From: Hydrogenothermaceae bacterium
GTDB lineage: Bacteria > Aquificota > Aquificia > Aquificales > Hydrogenothermaceae
Assembly: GCA_026418535.1 (NCBI GenBank)
Contig: JAOABC010000001.1
Coordinates: 62,001-126,000, forward strand
Reading direction: 5' to 3'
Length of the DNA: 64,000 bases
In this document: positions 45,880 to 55,683 of the stretch, one piece after another
How positions within the stretch are numbered: position 1 is the first letter of the stretch
Layout: each line of letters begins with the position of its first letter
Translations under genes and position numbers: made by a program
The notes under the pieces: generated by a model
What the model was told of the DNA's origin: nothing
Database searches by the model: none
The model's input: the letters and a program-made list of their open reading frames with translations, nothing else

Positions 45880-46386
45880 TCACATCTGACCTAGATACTC
45901 TCTGTAGCCTATCTGCTCTAATCTCCCTGCTTTTTCCTCCACCATATCCCTTAAACTTTCTTTGTAACTCTTTAGCTTTTGAGCTATTTCTTTATCTGAG
46001 GTTCCAAGGATGGATAAGGCAAGTAAGGCTGCATTCTCAGCGTTATTTATAGCAACTGTTGCTACCGGGATGCCTGCAGGCATCTGGACTATAGAGAGTA
46101 AAGAGTCTAAACCGTTGAGAGAAGATGTCTTTATAGGAACTCCTATTACTGGAATGTGAGTAAGAGATGCTACCATTCCGGGAAGGTGTGCAGCTCCTCC
46201 AGCTCCGGCTATTATAACCTTTATTCCCCTTTCCTCTGCCTCTTTAGCGAACTTATACATCCTATCCGGAGTTCTATGAGCAGAAACTATGGTTAGATGG
46301 TACTTTACCTCAAATCTATTTAAAATCTCTGCAGCCTTACTCATAACCGGGAGGTCTGAATCACTACCCATTATTATTCCTATCAT
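45880..46386 (-). CDS. purE: N5-carboxyaminoimidazole ribonucleotide mutase
   Basis: A 168-residue class I PurE of purine synthesis. It has [16 protein letters not shown] at the N-terminus, SAHRTPDRM with the catalytic His, and [16 protein letters not shown], then [13 protein letters not shown]. Its start lies inside purK (23-base overlap). Confidence 0.97.
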   Translation of the reverse strand: MIGIIMGSDSDLPVMSKAAEILNRFEVKYHLTIVSAHRTPDRMYKFAKEAEERGIKVIIAGAGGAAHLPGMVASLTHIPVIGVPIKTSSLNGLDSLLSIVQMPAGIPVATVAINNAENAALLALSILGTSDKEIAQKLKSYKESLRDMVEEKAGRLEQIGYREYLGQM

Positions 46387-47521
46387 CTTTTATCTCTCCT
46401 TTCACTCTTATAAGACTTCTAACTTTGGCCATCTTCTCTAAAAGTCTACTCTTATTAAAATCCAGTATAGTTATATGTCCCATCTTCCTGTAAGGAAAAG
46501 TCTCCCTTTTTCCGTAAATGTGAACATAAACCCCGTCTATTTCCATTACTCTATCCAAGTTTTCGTAGACAACTTTTCCTCTGTATCCTGGTTCTCCAAG
46601 AAGGTTTATCATAACAGCTGGGATATACTGATAGGTAGAGCCAAGAGGTAAGCCGGTAAGAACTCTTACCATCTGCTCAAACTGACTTGTCTCGCAGGCT
46701 TCTATCGTGTAGTGGCCAGAGTTATGAACCCGTGGAGCTATCTCGTTAAGTAAGATTCTATATCTCTTATCCAGAAATAGCTCTACACCAAACACCCCAA
46801 CTCCACCAAGGACCTCAACAGCTGATACAGCTATGTCTTGTGCTTCCTTTACTTTTTCGCCTTCAAGGTCTGCAGGAACTTTTAGATAGTCTAAGAGATT
46901 CCCTTCCTGCTTAAATACCATCTCAACAACCGGGTAAACCTTAACATTTCCATTCCTATCCCTAACAACTATAACTCCCAACTCTTTTTCTATATCAACA
47001 TACTCCTCAACGTAGGAGGGTTCTTTTATAGCTTTAACCAAGTCTTCCTTACTCTTTATAAGGACAACACCTCTTCCGTCATATCCTCCCCTTTTTGCCT
47101 TCTGAACACAGGGTATACATCCTTTTAAGTCTCTGTAATCTTCCAACTCCTTAAACACAGGCACAGGAATGCCTCTCTTTTGAAAGAAAGTTCTCTGTCT
47201 GTACTTATCTTGGACTATCTCAAGTAAGTTAACAGAGGGTAAAACTTTGTCTGTATCCAGAACTTCTCTTAGAATCTGTGTGTCTATATGCTCTATTTCG
47301 AAGGTCATAATATCAGAAAGACTGTTCATCTCAGATAGTTTTTCTCTATCAGACATCTGACCCACTATAAGACTGCTAACCGTAGATGCCACCGCATCTT
47401 TAGAGGGGTCAAGGACTAATACGTTAAAACCAATCTTTCTAGCCTCCATTCCTATCATCTTCGCAAGCTGACCGCCACCTAGTATTCCTATAGTAAAATC
47501 TGTGGGGTTTCTAAACTTCAT
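46364..47521 (-). CDS. purK: 5-(carboxyamino)imidazole ribonucleotide synthase
   Basis: A 385-residue ATP-grasp enzyme carboxylating aminoimidazole ribonucleotide for PurE. It shows [32 protein letters not shown] and the ATP-grasp metal site [23 protein letters not shown] 47521 is used because AAGGAG lies just upstream; a TTG at 47536 precedes that site. The purK-purE pair indicates the bacterial two-step route. Confidence 0.96.
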   Translation of the reverse strand: MKFRNPTDFTIGILGGGQLAKMIGMEARKIGFNVLVLDPSKDAVASTVSSLIVGQMSDREKLSEMNSLSDIMTFEIEHIDTQILREVLDTDKVLPSVNLLEIVQDKYRQRTFFQKRGIPVPVFKELEDYRDLKGCIPCVQKAKRGGYDGRGVVLIKSKEDLVKAIKEPSYVEEYVDIEKELGVIVVRDRNGNVKVYPVVEMVFKQEGNLLDYLKVPADLEGEKVKEAQDIAVSAVEVLGGVGVFGVELFLDKRYRILLNEIAPRVHNSGHYTIEACETSQFEQMVRVLTGLPLGSTYQYIPAVMINLLGEPGYRGKVVYENLDRVMEIDGVYVHIYGKRETFPYRKMGHITILDFNKSRLLEKMAKVRSLIRVKGEIKDDRNNNG

Positions 47522-47567
47522 TTTACTCCTTTTCAAATATTTTCACCAAATATTTTATTACGAAACC

Positions 47568-48175
47568 CTAATTTATTGCTGAAGTTAGAAAGCTTACCCC
47601 TAGGAAGATAAAGGCAAATCCAACTAACTTTATTATGGTAGTGTATACTTTCTCCTTCAAGAATTTCCTTGTTTTTGATATTAAAATAATAATGTAGAGC
47701 TGTGTAACCAGAAAAGCTACAAAGAATGAGATAAAGAAGAGTAGAGTTCTGAAGAACTCCTCTGAGAAGAAGTTTATGGCTATAAAAAACCAAAAACCGT
47801 AAGTGTATGGATTAAATAGATTTACAGTTAAACCCTTAAAGGGGGAATAAAAAATCCTCTTTTTGTGTTTGAGTACTCCATAGTTCTGTATCTGTATCTC
47901 AAATTCTTATACTCAATGTATACGAGTAAAACACCTCCTGCTACGTAGAAGAATTTTGGGATGTTGTCAGTGTAAAATATGCCTCTGTACAGCAGGAGGT
48001 AAGATATCAGGAATATCAGTATATCTGTTATTAAAGGTGATAGGGCAACAGCAAAGCCTTCTTTCTTACCATACTTAAGAGTTTCAGAGACCATGAGAGC
48101 TAAAATAGGTCCTGGAGAGATAGCAGCTCCAACTCCTAAAAATAACGCCTTTACAATGATTTCTATCTCTTCCAT
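47568..48175 (-). pseudogene. LysE/RhtB-family exporter broken by one frameshift
   Basis: The first 115 codons from ATG 48175 give a LysE-type start (LGVGAAISPGPILALMVSET) and end at IPPLRV. In the next frame the protein continues FKGLTVNLFNPYTYGFWFF through two or three more helices to TAG 47568. The shift is at a C5 run (ATTCCCCCTTT on the minus strand, near 47838); one more C would restore a normal protein of about 202 residues. Either a recent loss or a miscounted homopolymer. The ATG overlaps the TGA of the upp remnant. Confidence 0.75.
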
Positions 48176-48802
48176 CAGTCTTCTGTGTTAAAGGCTCTAT
48201 CCCCTGCATCACCTATTCCGGGAATTATGTACCCTCTACTGCTTAGTCCCCTGTCGATCTATCCTACGAAGAACTCTACATCTGGATATTTATCTAACTT
48301 CTTCAATCCCTCCGGAGAGGCTATGATGTGAAGAGACTTTATTTTTCTTGGATTACCTTCCTTTATAGAGTCTATAGCCAGGGATATAGAGCCGGAAGTA
48401 GCCACCATCGGGTCTACTAAGATAATAGTCTTCCTTCAACTTCCGGAGCTCTCCTGTAGTATACCTTACTTTTCAGTGTGTTTTCGTCTCTCTTTATTCC
48501 AAGGAACCAAGACCTGGCCATGGGTAATAACTCTAAACAACTTTCTAACATCGGAAGACCGGCCCTCAAACGGCAACTATAACAAAGTCTTCTTCTTTTA
48601 ATCTCTGGTATACAGTGTTCTCAAGAGATGTCTCTACCCTCTCTAATACTACTTCCTCATGCTTCAGAGCTTCAAGGAGTAGAATCTTTGCTAAGACGGA
48701 TAATGTCTCTCTAAAAAGGTTAGGAGGTGTACTATTATTCCTGAGTTTAAAGATTAAATTCTTCACAACCGGATGTTCCAACTTCTGGATGTTAGACAAC
48801 AA
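48175..48802 (-). pseudogene. upp: Uracil phosphoribosyltransferase remnant
   Basis: The gene can be read from HPVVKNLIFKLRN through FVIVAV, then LRAGLPMLESCLELL, ILVDPMVATSGSIS, SLHIIASPEG and GYIIPGIGDAGDRAF, matching UPRTase end to end, but in three pieces. Lesions are a one-base loss near 48565 (after VAV), another near 48430 (before the PRPP loop), and an in-frame TAG at 48259-48261. Three independent lesions argue for true decay of uracil salvage. The start is TTG near 48802. Confidence 0.85.
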
Positions 48803-48860
48803 AACTTCTTCAAAGTTTTTGGTAAAATTTTATCATTAAAAAATCCCAAGGTTTTCTACC

Positions 48861-49781
48861 ATGAGAAGAGTTGGCTACATCTACGACGATATATGTCTAA
48901 AACATGATACAGGGAAAGGTCATCCAGAGTCTCCGGATAGGTTAGTATCTATAAACGAGCATATCAAAAATTTAAAGGATAGTTTAGTTCTTATCCCTGC
49001 TATAAGAGCATCTGCCAGAAATATATCTATGGTCCATGACACCTATTATCCCCAGGAGATAATGGATTTTTGCTCTGCAGGAGGCGGCTATTTAGACCCG
49101 GATACATATGTAGGTAGATTCTCTTATGATGCAGCTGTTACGGCTGTTGGGGCAGGTTTAGAAGCAGTAAACAGGATCAAGGCAGGAGAAGTAGAAAGGG
49201 TCTTCTGTGCTGTTAGACCTCCAGGACATCATGCGGAACATGCAAAAGCTATGGGGTTCTGTCTGTTTAACAACGTAGCCATCACGGCAAGATACGCTCA
49301 GAGTAATGGTTATCCTAGAGTTTTCATCATAGACTTTGATGCTCACCATGGAAACGGTACTCAAGAGGCTTTTTACGAAGATGACACCGTGTTCTACTTC
49401 TCAACTCACCAGTACCCATTCTATCCAGGAACTGGTTCAAAAGAGGAGAGAGGAAAAGGAAAAGGATACGGATATACCTACAACGTTACCATTCCTGCTG
49501 GAACAGGGGATGATATTTTTGTAGAGATATATTCAAACATATTACCAAAACTGGTAGAAAGTTTTAATCCAGATATCATCTTAGTATCTGCAGGATACGA
49601 CTTACACAAAGATGATCCCCTAACTTACCTTGAAGTGTCCACAGAAGGAATAGGAGAAATAGTTGAGAACATTCTCAGGTCTAAAAACGTGCCATTTATA
49701 TTCATGCTTGAGGGAGGATACAATCTTGAAGTTTTAGGAGAGAGTGTTGAACTGACAATCCGGAAGATGTTAGAGGTTTAG
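48861..49781 (+). CDS. Histone deacetylase/AcuC-family amidohydrolase
   Basis: A 306-residue zinc hydrolase. It has HPESPDRL, RPPGHHAEHAKAMGFC with the tandem His of the charge relay, IDFDAHHGNGTQEAF with the zinc Asp and His, SAGYDLHKDDPL with a zinc Asp, and MLEGGYN. Bacterial relatives deacetylate polyamines or acetyl-CoA synthetase (AcuC). The substrate is unknown; the next gene, murE, starts right after its stop, which suggests shared transcription rather than shared function. Confidence 0.9.
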   Translation: MRRVGYIYDDICLKHDTGKGHPESPDRLVSINEHIKNLKDSLVLIPAIRASARNISMVHDTYYPQEIMDFCSAGGGYLDPDTYVGRFSYDAAVTAVGAGLEAVNRIKAGEVERVFCAVRPPGHHAEHAKAMGFCLFNNVAITARYAQSNGYPRVFIIDFDAHHGNGTQEAFYEDDTVFYFSTHQYPFYPGTGSKEERGKGKGYGYTYNVTIPAGTGDDIFVEIYSNILPKLVESFNPDIILVSAGYDLHKDDPLTYLEVSTEGIGEIVENILRSKNVPFIFMLEGGYNLEVLGESVELTIRKMLEV

Positions 49782-51245
49782 ATGAAGAGACTGCTTGAGG
49801 TTGTAGATGGAAAACTCCTATATGGTAGCGACGTTCCAATTACAGATATAACCAATAGCTCTAAGGATATAAAGAAAGGGTCTGTATTCTTTGCTATAAA
49901 GGGGAAAACCTATGACGGACACATCTTCTTAGAAGATGTTATAAGTTTTGGAGCATCAGCGGTAGTTATACAGGATCTGGAGTATGCTTCAAAACTCAGA
50001 GGAATGGGTGTTTCAGTGATCTACTCCCCAGATACTAGGAAATCTCTGGCTGTGGCATCAAATAGATTCTTTGACAATCCTTCCTCCCATCTAAAAGTTG
50101 TAGGAGCTACAGGAACAAACGGTAAAACATCTGTATCTAACATCCTTCAGCAGTTTTTTAGGTTTGCAGGTTACAAGACCGGACTTATAGGGACAATAAA
50201 CTATAGGATCGATGATGAGATAATATCAGAGGGGCATACAACACCAGACCCTATAGAGTGGTTCAGAACTCTAAAGTTGATGAAAGATAGAGGAGTTACC
50301 GTTGTAGTGGCGGAAGTGTCCTCCCATGGTTTAGACCAGAGTAGAGTGTACAGCACAAGGTTTGATGGAGCAATCTTCACAAACCTAACTCAAGACCATT
50401 TAGATTACCATAAGGATATGGAGGACTACTTCAGAGCGAAAGAAAAACTTTTCTACCAAACTTTAGAATTCAATCCAAAGCCGAAAGGATCTGTTAGCTT
50501 TGATGATATTTATGGAAGAAGGATATACAAAAATTTCAAAGATAGATTCCTGATGACAAGCTTTGGGGTAAGCTCTCCGGATTTTAAAATTGAGGAGATA
50601 CACTTATCCTTAGATGAGACAGTGTTCAGTTATACTACAAACACTGGCAGAGAGGTTATATCCGCTCCTCTCCTTGGAGAGTTCAACGTTTACAACCTGT
50701 CAGCTGCCCTATCCTACCTTATACTTGATGGGTTTGATGAAAGGTTTTTAGTGGAGAAATCAAAAGAGTTGAAACCTGTTAGAGGTAGGTTTGAGGTAGT
50801 AAAGAGAAAGGGAGTAACGGTTGTAGTGGACTATGCCCATACTCCTGATGGCCTTGAAAAGATACTAAACTCTCTAAATAAAATAAAGAAAAACCGGATA
50901 ATTACTGTTTTTGGAGCAGGAGGAAACAGGGACAGGTCCAAAAGACCACTAATGGGCAAGGTAGCTGAGAGCTTTTCTGATTTAGTAGTTATAACGTCAG
51001 ATAACCCAAGGGATGAAGATCCTAGAGATATAATGGAAGATATACTAAGTGGAGTATCTGATAAAAGTAAGGTAATCCTTGAGGTCGACAGAGAAAAGGC
51101 TATAAAACTCTCGATAGAGTTAGCAAAGGAAGGAGATATTGTCCTGATAGCCGGCAAAGGCCATGAGACTTATCAGATAGTGAAAGGGAATAAATATCAG
51201 TTTGACGACAGAAAAGTCGCAGAAAAATATCTCAAAGAGGAGTAA
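49782..51245 (+). CDS. murE: UDP-N-acetylmuramoyl-tripeptide synthetase MurE
   Basis: A 487-residue Mur ligase adding the third residue of the peptidoglycan stem. N-terminal SSKDIKKGSVFFAIKG, P-loop GATGTNGKTSVSNIL (about 108-122), GTINYRI, EVSSHGLDQSR and DYAHTPDGLEK are present. The specificity loop reads DNPRDEDP, which fits the DNPR motif of meso-diaminopimelate enzymes. It starts directly after the HDAC-like gene and is followed by murC. Confidence 0.95.
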   Translation: MKRLLEVVDGKLLYGSDVPITDITNSSKDIKKGSVFFAIKGKTYDGHIFLEDVISFGASAVVIQDLEYASKLRGMGVSVIYSPDTRKSLAVASNRFFDNPSSHLKVVGATGTNGKTSVSNILQQFFRFAGYKTGLIGTINYRIDDEIISEGHTTPDPIEWFRTLKLMKDRGVTVVVAEVSSHGLDQSRVYSTRFDGAIFTNLTQDHLDYHKDMEDYFRAKEKLFYQTLEFNPKPKGSVSFDDIYGRRIYKNFKDRFLMTSFGVSSPDFKIEEIHLSLDETVFSYTTNTGREVISAPLLGEFNVYNLSAALSYLILDGFDERFLVEKSKELKPVRGRFEVVKRKGVTVVVDYAHTPDGLEKILNSLNKIKKNRIITVFGAGGNRDRSKRPLMGKVAESFSDLVVITSDNPRDEDPRDIMEDILSGVSDKSKVILEVDREKAIKLSIELAKEGDIVLIAGKGHETYQIVKGNKYQFDDRKVAEKYLKEE

Positions 51246-51247
51246 TT

Positions 51248-52618
51248 ATGTTTAGAGGAAAAGTGAGGAAAGTTCACTTTATAGGAATCGGCGGGTCTGG
51301 TATGAACGGGATAGCCGAGCTTCTCCTAAACCAAGGTTACACCATAACAGGCTCAGATATAAAAGAAAATCAAGCAATCCAGAGACTCAAAGAACTTGGA
51401 GCAAAGATATATATAGGGCACTCTGAAGAAAATGTGAAGGATGTAGATGTGGTAGTCTACTCTTCAGCCGTAAAGATGGATAATCCGGAGATTCTAAAAG
51501 CCAAAAATCTTGGGATTCCAACGATTCCTAGAGGAGAGATGTTGGCAGAACTTATGAGGTTCAAGTATGGGATTGCTGTGGGGGGAAGTCATGGAAAAAC
51601 AACCACTACCTCAATGATAGGAACTATCTTAGGGATGACAGGTTTAGACCCTACGGTAGTTATAGGAGGTAAACTTTCTACTTTCGGAAGCAACGCAAAG
51701 CTCGGAAGAGGAGAGTTCTTGGTGGCAGAGTCAGACGAAAGTGATGGCTCATTCTTAAGGCTAACCCCGACCATAGTCACCATAAACAACATAGATCTAG
51801 AACACATAGGCTTTTACAGAGATTTAGAGGAGATCAAAGAGGCGTTCGTTTCTTTTGCTAATAAGGTTCCGTTCTATGGAGCTGTTGCTCTTAACATAGA
51901 TGACCCTAATGTAAGGTCCATTCTAGGTAGGATAGAGAAGAAGGTTATAAAGTTTGGTCTTTCAGAGGAAGCTACCGTAAGAGCTGTGGGGTTAGAAGTT
52001 AGGGACGGAAGGTACAAATTCAGGGTTGATGGATACTCAGAGGTCCATCTCTCTGTTCCAGGAAAGCATAATGTGTACAACGCTTTAGCTTCCATATCTG
52101 TAGCTCTTGAGCTTGGTATACCTTTCTGTGTGGTGAAAGAGGCTCTAGAGAGCTTCAAAAATGCAAGTAGAAGGTTTGAAATAAAACGCAGTGGAGCTAT
52201 AACGGTTATAGATGATTACGCTCATCATCCAACGGAACTTAGGGCTACACTATCAGCCGCAAGGGATTATTATCCAGATAGAAGATTGATCGCTGTTTTC
52301 CAGCCTCACAGGTACTCAAGGCTTAAAACACTCTTCGATGAGTTCTCAGAATCCTTCAGTGTTCCGGATATGGTGGTCATAACAGAAGTTTACTCTGCAG
52401 GAGAGCAGTTTATAGAGAACATCTCTGGAGAACTACTTGCAGAGTGTATAAGTAGTAAAAGAGATCGAGTATATTACGTTAGAAATTTAGAAGAGGCAAA
52501 AAACCTTCTACTCAACATACTTAAGAAAGGAGATGTTATCCTAACTTTAGGAGCAGGTAATATCACATTCCTCTCTGACACCATATCAAACTATTTAGCA
52601 GAAAGAGAAAATGTATAG
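51248..52618 (+). CDS. murC: UDP-N-acetylmuramate--L-alanine ligase
   Basis: A 456-residue Mur ligase attaching L-alanine to UDP-MurNAc. It has the Rossmann start HFIGIGGSGMNGIAELLL, the P-loop GSHGKTTTTSMIG (about 115-127), AESDESDGSFL, and VIDDYAHHPTELRATL with FQPHRYSRLKTL. Its ribosome site AGGAG lies at the murE stop, and it overlaps pncB by eight bases. Confidence 0.96.
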   Translation: MFRGKVRKVHFIGIGGSGMNGIAELLLNQGYTITGSDIKENQAIQRLKELGAKIYIGHSEENVKDVDVVVYSSAVKMDNPEILKAKNLGIPTIPRGEMLAELMRFKYGIAVGGSHGKTTTTSMIGTILGMTGLDPTVVIGGKLSTFGSNAKLGRGEFLVAESDESDGSFLRLTPTIVTINNIDLEHIGFYRDLEEIKEAFVSFANKVPFYGAVALNIDDPNVRSILGRIEKKVIKFGLSEEATVRAVGLEVRDGRYKFRVDGYSEVHLSVPGKHNVYNALASISVALELGIPFCVVKEALESFKNASRRFEIKRSGAITVIDDYAHHPTELRATLSAARDYYPDRRLIAVFQPHRYSRLKTLFDEFSESFSVPDMVVITEVYSAGEQFIENISGELLAECISSKRDRVYYVRNLEEAKNLLLNILKKGDVILTLGAGNITFLSDTISNYLAERENV

Positions 52619-53951
52619 GTTCGTAAACAGCTCAAATATGGCTCTGCTAACAGACCTGTATGAACTTACGATGGCACAGGTCTATTTTGAGAAGGGTTTG
52701 AACGGAGCAGCTGTCTTTAACTTCTTCATAAGACCAAACAAAAATAGAAACTACTTCCTAAATGCAGGTCTTGAGCTACTCATAGACTATCTCTTAAATA
52801 TCCGGTTCTCTAAAGAAGATATAGACTTTCTGCAGAGTACAGAGAAGTTTTCTACGGAGTTTTTAGATTACCTTCGGAATTTTAGGTTCAGTGGTAACCT
52901 ATACGGGGTAGAAGAGGGAGAGATAGTCTTTGCAAATGAGCCGATCATCCAAGTAGAAGCACCCATCATAGAGGCCCAGATCATAGAGACCTTCCTCATA
53001 AACACGGTTCAGATATCTATTTTAATAGCCACAAAAGCATTGAGATGCTACTCAGTGGCAAAAGGTAGTATGCTTGTAGACTTTGGACTTCGAAGAGCTC
53101 ACGGGACAGATGCAGGGATGATAGCTGCAAGGAGTAGTTACATAGGTGGTTTTAGTGGCACATCAAACGTCTTGGCAGGAAAAAACTTTGGTATACCGAT
53201 ATACGGAACGATGGCTCATTCTTTCATAATGGCTCACAACTCAGAAGAAGAAGCTTTTGAGAACTTCGCCAGTGTCTACCCAGAAAACACGATATTCCTG
53301 GTGGACACGTACGATACGATCAATGGGGTAAAGAACGCCATAAGAGTGGCAAAAAAAATAGGCACAAGGATAAAAGGTATAAGGATAGATAGTGGAGATT
53401 TGTACATACTTTCTAAGGAAGCCAGGAGAATACTTGATGAGAATGGCTTTAGGGATGCCATCATATTCGTAAGTGGTGGCATAAATGAGTTCAAGATAAA
53501 AGATCTTATGGAAAAAAACGCACCTATAAACGGGTTTGGGGTAGGAACAGAACTTGATACAAGCAGTGATGTTCCATACCTTGACTGTGCCTATAAATTG
53601 GTCGAGTACGACGGTAGGCCAACTATAAAACTAAGTAGGAAGAAAGTTACAGTTCCCTACAAAAAGCAGATCTACCGGTTATACAGGAATAGTAAGATTC
53701 ATAAAGATGTGATCACCTACTTTGATGAGAAGGTAGAAAACGGTGTTGCACTTTTAAAGTTATATATAGAAAACGGAGAGCTTGTGAGAAGATTACCGTC
53801 TCTAAAAGAGATAAGAGAGCTTTCCCTATTTAACTTTGAAAGAATACCAGAGACTTTCAAATCGTTAAATCAACATATGACCCTGTCTCCGGAGATATCC
53901 CAAGGCTTAGTAAAAACCACAGAAGAGTTAAAAAGTAAGTTTAAAATCTGA
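52611..53951 (+). CDS. pncB: Nicotinate phosphoribosyltransferase
   Basis: A 446-residue enzyme making nicotinate mononucleotide for NAD salvage. Typical segments are LLTDLYELTMAQVYFEKG, VDFGLRRAHGTDAGM (the functional His loop), GTMAHSFIMAH, GIRIDSGDL and FVSGGINEFKI with GFGVGTELDTS. With nadD and nadE it completes the Preiss-Handler route in this window. ATG 52611 lies in the murC end; ATG 52638 is an alternative. Confidence 0.95.
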   Translation: MYRFVNSSNMALLTDLYELTMAQVYFEKGLNGAAVFNFFIRPNKNRNYFLNAGLELLIDYLLNIRFSKEDIDFLQSTEKFSTEFLDYLRNFRFSGNLYGVEEGEIVFANEPIIQVEAPIIEAQIIETFLINTVQISILIATKALRCYSVAKGSMLVDFGLRRAHGTDAGMIAARSSYIGGFSGTSNVLAGKNFGIPIYGTMAHSFIMAHNSEEEAFENFASVYPENTIFLVDTYDTINGVKNAIRVAKKIGTRIKGIRIDSGDLYILSKEARRILDENGFRDAIIFVSGGINEFKIKDLMEKNAPINGFGVGTELDTSSDVPYLDCAYKLVEYDGRPTIKLSRKKVTVPYKKQIYRLYRNSKIHKDVITYFDEKVENGVALLKLYIENGELVRRLPSLKEIRELSLFNFERIPETFKSLNQHMTLSPEISQGLVKTTEELKSKFKI

Positions 53952-54016
53952 TAAATGTTATTTTAATTTCAGATGTTTTATGTTAACCTAAAAAAAACAA
54001 CACATATGGTGGAGAA

Positions 54017-54859
54017 ATGAGATTTATAATCCTTTTACTCACAGTTTTGACTTTGACCTTCCAATCAAGAGGAGAGATAAAGATAACAACCACAGTCAAA
54101 CCACTCTCAGACATAGTAAGAGAGGTCGGTGGTGATAGAGTGGAGGTATCTTATATCATTCCATCAAACGTAAACCATCATCTCTACGAGTACAAAACTA
54201 CAGATATAAAGAAAATATACGACAGTGACTTATTTATCTACATAGGATCTTCAGATCATGGTATAAAAAGTGTAGTTAAAAGCCTACCGAAAGAGAAGAT
54301 TTTTCCGCTAATCTCTTTAAATGGCTTATTCCTAGTAAAAGACAGAGATCACGAAGATATCCACCCAGCACTTTGGTTAGACCTTTTAAACGGTAAAACA
54401 ATCGCAAAGTTCATACTGGACTATCTATCCCAAAAAGACCCTAAAAACAAAGCTTACTACGAAGCTAACTATAACAGGTTTTCTAAAGAGCTGGATGAGC
54501 TTACAAGTTATGGAATGGAAAAGTTTTCAAAGTTAAAAAACAGAAACTTCGTTTCATACCACTACGAGTTCCCATACTTTGTAGGTAGGTTTAAGCTTAT
54601 CTACCTAGCTGATATAGAGATGGGACATGGTAGAGAGCCAACACCGAAGCACATACTCAATGTGATAGAGAAGATGAAAGCTAACAATGTAAAATCTGTA
54701 TTTACTTCAAAACAGTTATACAACAAAAAAGTTCTTGATCTTGTCCTTTCTAAGACTAATGCAAAAGTAATTTTCTTAGATACGCAGGGAGAAAATCCTT
54801 CTTACTTAGATATGATCAGATTTAATATAGATAGAGTCTACGAGGGGTTAAACTACTAG
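54017..54859 (+). CDS. Second ZnuA-like metal-binding protein, no permease nearby
   Basis: A 280-residue secreted protein of the cluster A-I family: signal to about 20, KITTTVKPLSDIVREVGGD with VSYIIPSNVNHHLYEYK (first His ligands near 52), DHEDIHPALWLDL (His near 113), SYHYEFPYFVGRF (His near 175) and the late Asp. The first His site is HH rather than the usual DPH context. No permease or ATPase lies beside it, so it may share the ZnuB-like protein at 8.9-9.6 kb. A GGTGGAG ribosome site precedes the ATG. Confidence 0.83.
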   Translation: MRFIILLLTVLTLTFQSRGEIKITTTVKPLSDIVREVGGDRVEVSYIIPSNVNHHLYEYKTTDIKKIYDSDLFIYIGSSDHGIKSVVKSLPKEKIFPLISLNGLFLVKDRDHEDIHPALWLDLLNGKTIAKFILDYLSQKDPKNKAYYEANYNRFSKELDELTSYGMEKFSKLKNRNFVSYHYEFPYFVGRFKLIYLADIEMGHGREPTPKHILNVIEKMKANNVKSVFTSKQLYNKKVLDLVLSKTNAKVIFLDTQGENPSYLDMIRFNIDRVYEGLNY

Positions 54860-54860
54860 T

Positions 54861-55599
54861 ATGGAAAGATTCTTAGAGGTACAGATAAAGGAGAGATACT
54901 TCGTAGTAGGAGACATACACGGCTGTCTAGAAGACTTTAGAGAACTTTTGAGGCTGATAGAGGAAAAATACGGTAAGGACTATTTAGTTATAAGTGTAGG
55001 AGATACAATAGACAGAAGAGCTTACAACATCCAAACTTTGCTTTTTACATTACAGATGTACAAGAAAGATAGGTTTTTTAGAGGTTAAGAGTAACCATCT
55101 AGATAGATTCGTTAGGTGACTAAAGGGCTCCAACGTAACTGTGTCTCATAGGATGCAGAAGACTGTAGATGAATTTCTCTCTCTAAGCAAAGATCTTCAG
55201 GAGAAGATAAAATAAGAGGTGACAAGCTACTACGAGAATCTTCCATTGTACATAGTCATAAATGGAAAAGTGGTTGTTACCCATGCGGGGATAAAGGATG
55301 AGTTTTTATACAGAACTGACAAACAAGTTAGAAGTTTTGTCCTGTATGGAGAAGCTACTGGTAGATACACAGAAAAAGGTTTTCCGGAGAGAGTAGACTG
55401 GACTAAAAGTAGAAAGGTAAGGAAGAACCATATGAAGATTGTGTATGGTCATGTTGTTTACGACGAAGTGTACATAAACAATGGATGTTATGGTATAGAC
55501 ACTGGGGCTGTCCTTGGAAATAAACTAACAGCTTACAATCCAGAAATAGAGGAATTTATACAGGTAAAATCAAAGAAAGCATACTATATATTCGAATAA
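54861..55599 (+). pseudogene. ApaH/PrpE-like metallophosphoesterase, decayed
   Basis: The N-terminal part has the calcineurin-like YFVVGDIHGCLEDFRELL and VISVGDTIDRR, where GDTVDRG is usual. The frame shifts at a T6 run (55074-55079), after which VKSNHLDRFVR is followed by TGA at 55117-55119 and, after KDLQEKIK, by TAA at 55213-55215. The C-terminal part VVVTHAGI and KIVYGHVVY is intact. Three lesions indicate a real pseudogene of the diadenosine tetraphosphatase or PP2A-like phosphatase type. Confidence 0.82.
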
Positions 55600-55612
55600 C
55601 CGAATATATAGT
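55583..55612. repeat. 12-bp perfect inverted repeat
   Basis: ACTATATATTCG and CGAATATATAGT flank AATAAC. The loop includes the stop codon region of the decayed phosphatase, and the right arm ends three bases before a TATAAT box. It has no U-tract after it, so an operator is as likely as a terminator. Confidence 0.6.
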
Positions 55613-55614
55613 GG

Positions 55615-55620
55615 TATAAT
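55615..55620 (+). promoter_or_regulatory. Putative -10 box of a short transcription unit
   Basis: TATAAT just after the 12-bp inverted repeat; transcription would begin near 55627. Confidence 0.45.
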
Positions 55621-55626
55621 ATACAT

Positions 55627-55683
55627 GGAGTTTTCATGATACTAACCTCTACTCTCCCGTAGATTTTCTACGGGAGCCTTTTT
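55627..55683 (+). ncRNA. Candidate short RNA or leader-peptide transcript
   Basis: From the predicted start near 55627 to the terminator is about 57 bases. It includes GGAG, then ATG 55637 encoding an eight-residue peptide MILTSTLP whose TAG lies within the left terminator arm. No plus-strand gene follows within a kilobase. It may be a small RNA, an orphan attenuator, or antisense to the end of the phosphoesterase gene. Expression is unproven. Confidence 0.35.
55654..55683. terminator. Strong rho-independent terminator
   Basis: CTCCCGTAGA, loop TTT, TCTACGGGAG (10-bp perfect stem) then CCTTTTTAT. It overlaps the last codons of the minus-strand phosphoesterase gene. Confidence 0.85.

Noticed and set aside
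47533-47793. 86-codon minus-strand ORF behind purK
   Set aside because: It is an out-of-frame reading of the C-terminal half of the LysE-type exporter, whose real frame gives a conserved NPYTYGFWFF segment.
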